The translations under genes were made by a program, and so were the position numbers. DNA of 64,000 nucleotides from Apostichopus japonicus (lineage: Eukaryota; Echinodermata; Holothuroidea; Aspidochirotida; Stichopodidae). The DNA is taken from contig NC_092572.1 in assembly GCF_037975245.1 (NCBI RefSeq), forward strand, positions 15,816,269 through 15,880,268, read 5' to 3'. The notes below the pieces were generated by a model. That model was not told where the DNA came from and searched no databases. It saw only the letters and a program-made list of their open reading frames with translations. Shown piece by piece: positions 55,940 to 64,000 of this stretch. The stretch's first letter is position 1. Each line of letters starts with the position of its first letter.

Positions 55940-57400
55940 ATCAATTAGACCACAGAGCTAGGCCTAATTGCTTGAGAATTTCATTTTACAAAGTACCGTT
56001 GCTTGTATAAGAAGCCCAGGATAGCTGGCTAGTTCGTCCTCATCTCTATCTAGCCTTCGCTTTGGTAGGCTAGCCTAGGTTTCCCATTTTCATTTGGTGG
56101 TAGGCCTAGCCTGGGGCCATTTGTTCCCTCCCCTAACAACGTTATTTTCCTCCCACTTAAAAGTTGAGTAACTTACCTCCGCTACATCATAGGGGAGTCA
56201 AGTACGTTTTCACTGGAAACTAACATTTCCAGGGGAGTTAACTAAGGTTTTTCATGGGAGGCATATTGGCTAGGCTATGTGGAAAGAATAGATGTTGTAA
56301 GTGGAATAACTGTAAGAAAAGATTTAAAGGGAGAAAGGTAAAGTTTAAGGGTGAAAAATAACATGGTTAAGGAAACTAACATACTATTTTCAAGGGAGGA
56401 GACTGTTGTTCTGTAGGCTCTGACTGCATATTCTTGTAGAGTAAGCTAAAGAAAGTTGTGATAGTATGAAAATAGAAAATGTGACCAGGTATCTTCCTTG
56501 TGTAACTGTTCAGTGATTGGAAGATAAAAAATGTTTGTGAATAGGTCGGATTGTTTGCATAGGATTGTATGCGAACATGGGGTAATTTACATGCGTGGAA
56601 TTCATAGTGGTAATGGGTTGTTTGCTTGTATGGCATTCATTGTGGGAATGAAATAACATAGACAATTGAGCCTATACAGTAGGTATGCCCTCCTTGGTTC
56701 CTCTCGTTTTCCTATTTACCAGTTTCTTCAATTACTACAAGTACAAGTGTCTCTTTGAAATATGTTCCTTTCTTTCACCAAACTCTCCTAAATCACAAGA
56801 CACATTTACTACGTACAGTTGCTTCACTATACCTAAATTAATTCTTTCCACAGCCAAGCCGTCTTTCTTTCCTCCCCTGAAAACGTTGGTTTCAACCCCT
56901 GAAAATAATTTCAGGGAGGAAACTACTGTTTTTATTCTTGAAAGTTGGAGAAGAAACCAACGGCCTTGCCTGTCATGATGGAAAAAAAAAGGAAAGAAAG
57001 AGAGCTTTCATCCTAAACTAATTTGTCCGGCTGCGAGTTAGTTTCTTTAGGATGTGTTACTGTTAAGTGCTAGATGGCATAGCCTAGGCTATGGTAGGCT
57101 ACTCTGGTAGGAATTTAAAGACATTTAGGCCTAGGCTAATTAAGTTAGGCTTAGCCTAACTGTACTAGGCTAGCCTTAAACAGAAAGTAATTAGGCCCAA
57201 CCAGCTAGGTCTAGTATTTTGTCGGAAGATATAAAGTGACTTACTTTACTAACGTTAATTGTCTAGTGAATATCATATTAGGCCTAGATTAGCATTCCAA
57301 CTAGTATAGACGCCAGTGCCTACGTGAGCTAGCCTATCGTTAGGCCTAAGCGATACTATTATATGATAGGCTAGCGTAATTTCTCACGCTCGCTGACACA
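55940..57400. other. Stretch rich in CTAGGC / TAGGCCTA motifs
   Basis: TAGGCCTA, CCTAGGC and AGCCTAG occur many times, densest at 56030-56120 and 57070-57360. No exon is supported. It could be low-order repeat expansion or a compositional habit of the genome. Confidence 0.5.
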
Positions 57401-58400
57401 AACAAGGTGAAGTACTAACTTGCTCCACAAAACTAATACACAACCTTCGAGCTGGCGAATATATCTGCCATTCACATTCTTTGGCAGTTACCCCCAATAC
57501 AGAATAGGCTAGAAATTACAATTACGTATGAATTGTTAGCCAACGGCTGCCAAGAAGCGAACTGCACTGCTCGTGTAACCTTTCGTGAGCTTTATATACA
57601 GATCATAATTCGCGCTCCGTTGCTTAACCTTTGACCATGACCGTGTGCGTCTATGGCAAGCCATGTGGGACAAACACCGCATAATATATCAACGTATTAA
57701 TTGAAAAAAATAATAAACTAGCAATGACATGCTAGATGCATATCCATTTGAAATCATTACATTTACAACGAAACAATTCAAATGGTCTCATGACATAGGC
57801 CTAAGGTCATTAAACATGTTGGTCAAGATAATTTATTGAGTTTGCTGCGAATCTCGTCAGAAAAGTTGTTTTAATGACCAATATATCATTACCCGAATGG
57901 GGGCGAGGGTGTAGGTCTGGCGTATCCATGGGACAGACATTCTAAAGATAATAATTTACACTTTTTGAGGGGGACTCTTGGGGCGAATCTTGACATAAAA
58001 ATGTCAGCCTAAAATTGTTTAGCTAGCTGCATGAACATTTTCAGATACAACAAATTTTGGCAAAAACTGCTTGAATTTTGTGATAAAATGTCACATTTGA
58101 GATTTTTTAGATAAATTGTCTGAATTTTTAACCCATTCTCCAATATAAATGAAGGTGTTAAATGAAATTCACTGTTTCTGTGATCCATGTTGAGGTTTTG
58201 TACTTAAAGTACAGTCTTACCTTTTTGTGCAGAGTTCTAGAGCATCTGTTCCTTATGCATGTCTTGAAGTAGAGGTTGGGTAAAGTAGAGGTTTGCTAAA
58301 TTTTAATAGAATCAATAGTTATATCTACTTCAGTTGCTGTAACTGTATCTTAGGTGCCCCCCCCCCCTCCCTCTGCCAGGTTTCATCTAGGATGAACCAC
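57401..58400. other. Non-coding stretch
   Basis: The part around 57420-57660 is richer in CG dinucleotides than its surroundings (TTTCGTGAGC, ATTCGCGCTCCG), which might be promoter-like, but no first exon can be named. A C run lies at 58362-58371. Confidence 0.35.
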
Positions 58401-58403
58401 TGG

Positions 58404-58482
58404 TGCTGTGATCGAGTGGATAAAGGCAATGGCATTTGAAGCAATGAGGTTTGGCAATCAGGAGGTTCTATGTAAGGTGGGT
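58404..58482 (+). repeat. tRNA-Ser-like SINE remnant
   Basis: GCTGTGATCGAGTGGATAAA, GGCAATGGCATTTGAAGCAA and GGAGGTTCTATG follow the order of a tRNA-Ser (GCTGTGGTCGAGTGG..., long variable arm, B box), with a decayed B box. A short tRNA-derived SINE head is the best reading; the gene is not functional. Confidence 0.5.
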
Positions 58483-58832
58483 TTATCATCCAAGAGCAGT
58501 CTACAGTTTTCCCATCTGAAATGAGTTTCTAAATTTTATATAAAATGTTGAATTGGAAGCCACCCGTAGTGTAAGTTGTGATCCATACGCCTGTGCGGGC
58601 TTCTCCCACATTTGTGTTTGGTTAAGCTTTGTAAAAATAACTGCTCATTATTATTATTACAATGGCCGTGTAACCCCATTCTTATCTTTGGAGTGGGGGG
58701 AGGGGGTATCTGCACTTGTTGGATGTGTAGTGCAATTGGACGCCAAGATTAAGAAACAGAAAACCACATTTACATAATGTTACAGCTCTTATATAAATCT
58801 TAGCTTTATAAGAAATACTCAAAGGACAGCCA

Positions 58833-58872
58833 TTTATTTTACCACTCCGTGGAAGCTGGAATCCTTTTTATT
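58833..58872 (-). terminator. Candidate polyadenylation signals of the minus-strand 3' gene
   Basis: AATAAA occurs on the minus strand at 58867-58872 and again at 58833-58838, about 720 bp after the proposed stop at 59591. They would close a 3' UTR of normal length. Confidence 0.35.
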
Positions 58873-59590
58873 TATCAACAGCATACATACACACCATAAG
58901 TGAATGATAATTAAACAGTAACATAAAAGATAAAAGTACTAAAACTGAAGAAAATGACATCCCTTGATGAAAGTACAGTGAACTGGAGCCTCTGGAGACA
59001 GATGTATACTAATACAAGCCTTTTAATTAGGTTGTGATATTGTGTGTTCAATCACATCTATAATAATCAACAATGTGGGTAATCATTAATAAGTACTCAT
59101 TTGAGTGTGAAAATAAAGCCTACAGGTTGTCAAATAATTCATTGTTAACAGTTCGGTCATATAGCAAACAGAACAAGTAGCTACAAAGGAACGTACTTCC
59201 TTCATAAAATATCGCCCCAAGTGTCTTGCAGCATATATTATGTAACTTAATTATACTCAACTATCAGAGTGAACAACAGAGTAAACAACTCTACAGTAAA
59301 GGCCACCATTTGAATACTGTACTATCTTCTAAATGAATGGAAACAGTTAAAAAGATAGTTCATACTGTTCCAGTCTTTGATACACTGTGTATGAAACCGG
59401 TGGGGATTATAAAGGTAGGTTTTACACGCTTCACCATGATGTAAGAAATATAAGGGTAATAAAAGGAATATCATACCATCAAAGAATATATAACATTAAC
59501 TCAAAGGTCACTGTACATCTTGTCCTTTGATGTTAAAGTCTCACTATGCATTCCATCTGGACGGTCTGAATAATAATGTTTTGGAGGTTT

Positions 59591-59643
59591 CTATTCTCGC
59601 TCGTTCTCTGAGATTCGGCCAAAATATTTGGCAAACAATGCAC
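59591..59643 (-). CDS. Candidate last exon of an unidentified minus-strand gene
   Basis: Acceptor AAGCAGACAATCTTGTAG (minus) precedes 2 bases that complete a Gly codon, then ALFAKYFGRISENERE and TAG. The phase fits exon 62581-62641 exactly. Another frame is also open over this stretch, so coding frame alone does not prove it. Function unknown. Confidence 0.4.
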
Positions 59644-60708
59644 CTACAAGATTGTCTGCTTATTAACTACACAATGGTACCAAAATAGGGTTAGGGAACA
59701 GTTTGTTCATGTTTATAATGGAAGGCATAATGGGGCTTTATACCTAAATATCACATGAAAGTAAGTACAAACAATGAAGGACATTCATCAGAACACAACT
59801 ACGAGGCAAGTTATAAAACCAACCAATTTACTCAGTTTTGAAATGTAAGTAAAAACAGAGGAGCTGTGTGCTATTCATGACCAACATTTTTGTTTGTGTT
59901 TACGTCATATGAAAAACCCAAAATACCCATATCCCAATGGATTTGAAGAAAAATTGAAACCATAGAAAATAAGTTGACAGTCGGGTCAAGTAGCTGCTGG
60001 ATAGTTCCCTAAAAACACTTTAATGAGTTTTACTTCAGCACCGTCGAAATGGGTGCAATTAGTCCGTAAATATATGATGCTTGGCATGGCAAAACATGGA
60101 TGGGACAGATATTGAGACTTTCATATTTAGAGAGGACAGAAACAAACAAACAAGCAGAGACTTAAAGTTGAATCCAGATGTCCTTTTATCACTGAATGGA
60201 GAATCGGTTGAGAGAGCATTTCAGAGACGAAGCCTGAATTGAAAGCTAAAAGATCAATCAATTTTGTGAAGTAGCATTTAACGTACTACACTTTTCATTC
60301 AATTCTAATTACCACCAGGTGAAGGCAATATTATGCAATATTTCTGTACGAAACCCTTGGTGTATTTCTCCCCTTCCAACCCACGCCCAAAGAGGTGCAA
60401 CTTCACATGGCTAATTAGCCTGATCACCTCTGTCCCTTCTGCTATATGAAAAGTAAAGTAAGACATTTTAATCCTCTCTTACATTTGATCTTTCTGTGGT
60501 TTTAAGAATTTTGCATATTTTAAATATTCAGGGTGGCATTTAAACCCCCACTTCCCCACACCTACACCCTTCACCACCAAGAAAAATGAAAATGGATGAA
60601 GTAAACAGGGTGAGAGAGAACTTCAGTTGCTACTGATGTTTGTTCTAATAATGTCCTCATTGATAATACGGAAACCTCAAGTCTGCAATATAAATCCACC
60701 GTGACAAA

Positions 60709-60897
60709 ATGATGATATTTCGGTTGCTTTTATTCCCAAGATGCGCTATTGTTCTTGTTTTGTTATTAAATTTATTTCCTATTCCTGTTGGCCTGGTTAC
60801 ATACCATCACGAGAATCCGACAGTGGCGCATCCTGGTCGACCGAGTGGGGAAGGAAAACCAAAACTTGCAACAACATCAACGACAACGACAGAGTAA
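60709..60897 (+). CDS. Small secreted-peptide-like ORF (62 codons)
   Basis: The ATG at 60709 sits in GACAAAATGATG, a good animal start context. The peptide begins MMIFRLLLFPRCAIVLVLLL, an ideal signal sequence, with a likely cleavage after the following NLFPIPVGL region. The mature part is HHENPTVAHPGRPSGEGKPK and a Thr-rich tail. No Cys and no known family. It lies antisense within a proposed intron of the minus-strand gene. It may be a small secreted peptide or a chance ORF. Confidence 0.25.
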   Translation: MMIFRLLLFPRCAIVLVLLLNLFPIPVGLVTYHHENPTVAHPGRPSGEGKPKLATTSTTTTE

Positions 60898-62580
60898 ATA
60901 GAGACTTGTGACACGTTGTGACAATGTCACAGCAAAATCACATCATTGTAGCAAATGCCCAAAAAGATGGCTGAATTAAGAAAGAAAACAGTTTCTCCTT
61001 TCTCCCCTCTTTTTGGTCGAGGGAACATCCCAGTTTGGAGAGAAAGTCAAGCAATTTTGGGGGATCTAGTTTAAGGAGATTGAAGAAAGACAGGGTTTAA
61101 AGGTGACATGCACTACTGTAATTTGACTAAAAGTGGAGCTATATTCCATGCAGGCAATTTAGATTAAAGGAGCACTTTTTTCCCCATTTTTTTTGTTTTA
61201 AACTGTTTGTTAGCCAAACACTAAAGCTAGAAACAGTAAAACATGGTAAAGACTAACCCTAACAGCTAATATGGACATAGTCGGAGGTTAAAACTTCCTC
61301 TTTGTGTAATTTCTATCATTTGAACATCAATTATGTTCGTATTTGATATGGAATACATGGTTTGGTTTTTTATTGAGATTTTTCAAGCTGAATGCTACTT
61401 TAACTGAACAATAAACATAGCCATAACTGAAAGATATTTGTTTCCGAGTAAGCTGGCTTTAGTAAGTTGAGATTGATCAATTAATTCGATCTTATCAATG
61501 GAAGTTTGTTCAACCTATTGATTTTAACATGAAGTGCGACTCCAGTGGCATGTCCAAGTACTAGCTTCAGTGTCAATTTACCCACACATTTTACTGGGTG
61601 GAGTGGGGTGGGGGGAGGAGGGGGGAGTGGCTAATATCTCATCTTTTCCCCGTAGCTCATGTACTTTCTTGTGGTACATTCACTGATATTACTTACATAG
61701 AACCTAACGGAAGGAATGTCGAGACCATCCGTCATTTTCACCACACTTTAATAAGTACACATGAATCATATCCTAACGACTGTCACACCAGGCACATTGA
61801 TAAAACAAAATTGCCCCCCCCCCCTCCCTTTTATTTTCTCTCTTTCTATTACTTAGTGCTTGTTTTGGATTAATGATGAAGATTTTTACAATTTTTCTAA
61901 GCAAGGATACTTAAGTTTTTGGCAGCCCATTGGTAGGTGCGGTCAAGATAATGCTTAATCAAATAACATAAAAATTATTGTTGGGATTGGGGGATAGGCC
62001 AGCCAAGCTATTACCTAACTACAGACAGAACAAAAAAGACTTTCTATTCTTAAGTAAACTGGTACCTTGATCAAACTTTACCATATTATTAGATCTTGAT
62101 CAATGTTTACAATATTACTAGAGGGTCATCGGGCTGATACAGGTGGTTTACTCTCGAACCAGTGTCAAAGCTTTAATGAAACAGGACACTGTTGTGCTGG
62201 AATGAGACACGTTAGAACACAACAGGTAGCGAGGGCGCTTTATTCTGTCCTTGTCTACAGTAGCATACCCGTACAACTGCTGTGTAACCCTACACCAACT
62301 TATTACGGTCTTGTCCATGAAACAAAAAGCCTTATCAGCTGACATACTACCGAACTAAGTCGGTATACTTTATACTAGTATGCAAATCATAAACAATCTA
62401 TAAACAGAAATAGGTGGGTGGCTCTGCTCTTCATTATCTAAAACAAGAGATATCCTTTAAGAATGTGGACTTAATAGATAAATGCAGAGGGGGTGGGGAA
62501 AAGAATGGAAGGTAGAGGGGGCCAGAGACAAGGAAAATTCCAACGCACCTGTGTTCTGCAAGCATCTCCATAAGTTATAC
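60898..62580. other. Non-coding stretch, intron of the minus-strand gene if the model holds
   Basis: G-rich tract at 61600-61630 and C run at 61815-61825; otherwise nothing supported. Confidence 0.4.
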
Positions 62581-62641
62581 CTGCCAGAACTTCAGAGATG
62601 GGTCCAGGGTGCGTCTTATCCCCAAAACGCTCTTGCCTAAT
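62581..62641 (-). CDS. Candidate middle exon of the minus-strand gene
   Basis: Acceptor CTACTCTTTGAATTTCAG (minus) and donor CTGGCAG|GTATAA bound 61 bp encoding IRQERFGDKTHPGPISEVLA, entering in phase 0 and leaving in phase 1. An alternative donor 32 bases further (ACACAG|GTGCGT) exists. It joins the 59591-59643 exon in frame. The peptide does not match a family that I can name with confidence. Confidence 0.45.
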
Positions 62642-63170
62642 CTGAAATTCAAAGAGTAGACAACATCCTCGTTGGTAACATTATAACACTTCTATTCATA
62701 GTCTCTCTGCCATTAAGGACGAGGCATTAAAAATTCATGCCTTTTGCCACCGCGGTCCTGGCACCAGCTGCAAGGAGCATGTGGCATGAGTGCTAAATGC
62801 CTCGTTCTGTTGGATGCAGGTGTGACCTCATCAATTTTTCATTTCTGGGTAATATGGTTACGGAAATTTCACCGGCAGACACTCTTTGGGACATCTATCA
62901 AAGATGTCAGAATGACAGAACACATAACATAGCACTAAGAAGACACATAACATAACACTAAGAGGACATTGAATAGTGATACTAAGGAGGAGAGATTTAA
63001 GAATGTTTAAAGTTCTCACAGCAAATTTTTGAGGCTTGCTAAGGGTCTGCTGTGTGTAAAATGATCCTGGGTGGGAAGGGGGGCGTGAGGAAATATACAC
63101 CCATCCGCTTCAACCTACCATAAAAATACACAAGTAGTAAATAGCACAACTTAAAAACTTTCTTGGGTGA

Positions 63171-63250
63171 ACCCTCCCTACATGTGGAAATGGCTCCCTA
63201 AATGGGGAGTCCGCTCCCTACAAGGGGAGAACCCTACCTACGTGGGGAGT
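63171..63250. repeat. 20-bp tandem repeat of near-palindromic units (4 copies)
   Basis: ACCCTCCCTA, TGGCTCCCTA, CCGCTCCCTA and ACCCTACCTA start at 63171, 63191, 63211 and 63231, exactly 20 bp apart. Units have the form CTCCCTACnnGGGGAG, an imperfect palindrome. Confidence 0.9.
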
Positions 63251-63486
63251 TCGCTTCAACGAATCCAGGGCAACACCCACTGATACACTTTTACATTATC
63301 TTTTTTTTTTTACCACTTTTTCTATAACATACCAGATACATCATTCACTCCTCGGAAGACCGAATTAGGGGAAAGGCGAAAAAATGGGAAAGAAGTCAGA
63401 GGAAGGAGAAAGTGGTGACAAATAACAAAAATAAAACAATCAATTAGAAATAACAGTGTATAACGTCATCAGCGTACAGTTTAAAC

Positions 63487-63588
63487 CTTCTTCTTGTACT
63501 CCTTATGATCTTGTCCCTGTCTTGCAAACTGTTGTGGATCAGTGATAGCGACTGCATCACCACTCTTGGGGTCCTTGTCACCTACCCA
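63487..63588 (-). CDS. Candidate upstream exon of the minus-strand gene
   Basis: Acceptor GGTTACATTTTTCACAG (minus) opens, in phase 0, on WVGDKDPKSGDAVAITDPQQ and FARQGQDHKEYKKK. It may end at AAG|GTTTAA (weak donor) and join the 62581 exon in phase 0. If not spliced, the frame reads Val-TAA and would stop at 63481, making this an alternative last exon. Lys-rich end, no recognised domain. The clean acceptor and good codon structure are the main support. Confidence 0.45.
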
Positions 63589-63675
63589 CTGTGAAAAATG
63601 TAACCAGAGAGAAGAGTTGTGGATGACGCATAATCACTGGGTTTCCATTTGGCCTGTTTCCTACAAGATTTCTAA

Positions 63676-63740
63676 CCGCAGGGGCGTAGCCAGGGGGAGA
63701 AGGGGGAGACCGCCCCCCCTCGATTTTTTTTTTGTATTTT
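63676..63740. repeat. MITE-like end with C/G runs and T run
   Basis: GCAGGGGCGTAGCCAGGGGG and GACCGCCCCCCCTCGATTTT have the look of the ends of widespread invertebrate MITEs. The partner end is not in view. The rest of the window to 64000 shows nothing further. Confidence 0.4.
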
Positions 63741-64000
63741 TTTTATGATATCGAAGTTTTATAGTAGCTGTTATAAGAGGTTTTAATATTTGTTCACCAT
63801 TAAATTAACTGTGTCTGAATTTTCGAAGATTCCCTGACCAACATTCTTCATCATACTTCCCTCTACTCGTGCAATTTTGACCGGTCTGTTAGTGGTTGAA
63901 GGTTGTTTTTCTATATTGGTTGTCCATAGATGATGTTTTGTGCAACATTATGGGCATGTTTGAAGTGAATTTGTTTATTCAAATTCTGAACAAATAATGG

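Overview
This is a eukaryotic, AT-rich, animal-type genomic window. It has intron-split coding exons with GT/AG borders, a recognisable SRP68 C-terminus, and many transposable elements of kinds common in invertebrates: Penelope-like, Jockey-like LINE, Ty3/gypsy, hAT and other terminal-inverted-repeat (TIR) elements. A marine invertebrate, perhaps an echinoderm or relative, is my best guess, but the sequence does not prove it. There is no operon structure; most bases are repeats or introns.

Left part (1-24 kb). Positions 1-5644 are a 165-bp tandem satellite whose monomer carries a tRNA-like A box and a perfect tRNA B box. Variant monomers recur every 14 units, giving a higher-order repeat of exactly 2,307 bp. 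It ends abruptly inside a dispersed repeat (called R1 here) that returns inverted at 11.8 kb. Between them lie a candidate exon (6895-7206), a broken Penelope-like C-terminus (8.0-8.5 kb) and a truncated Ty3/gypsy element (8.75-11.1 kb, minus strand) with gag-protease, start of RT, primer-binding site and one LTR. From 11.8 to 23.7 kb there are R1 copies, a 1-kb direct duplication with exon-like segments, a hAT-like element (14047-14991), a 4.1-kb TA-flanked inverted-repeat element (16964-21100) with a second hAT-like element nested in it (17796-19268, perfect 8-bp target duplication), and a decayed transposase-like gene (21.3-22.5 kb).

Middle part (24-42 kb). A decayed Penelope-like element (25.0-27.2 kb, minus) lies between two direct repeats and two (TA)n tracts. 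A plus-strand gene of unknown function follows, with four phase-compatible exons (28600-28731, 29966-30050, 30815-30935, 35119-35570) and an AATAAA signal. Its last exon holds an in-frame TAA, after which the same frame stays open for 85 codons. Then come (TA)n cruciform-prone tracts, a degenerate array of palindromic CTTAAG units (37.46-37.74 kb) and a fragment of a Jockey-like LINE (39.3-40.6 kb).

Right part (42-64 kb). Seven good and two decayed copies of a second tRNA-like unit (intact A and B boxes, T-run afterwards) sit in tandem at 42.0-43.4 kb, followed by other tRNA-like repeats. The last two exons of SRP68 are on the minus strand (45694-45992 and 47203-47281). A nearly full-length but broken Jockey-like LINE follows (47.6-51.8 kb, minus), then a 69-bp minisatellite (52.9-53.3 kb), a hAT-like element (54970-55931, perfect 8-bp target duplication), and the 3' end of an unidentified minus-strand gene, whose three candidate exons (63487-63588, 62581-62641, 59591-59643) join in phase. 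A 20-bp palindromic tandem repeat is at 63171-63250.
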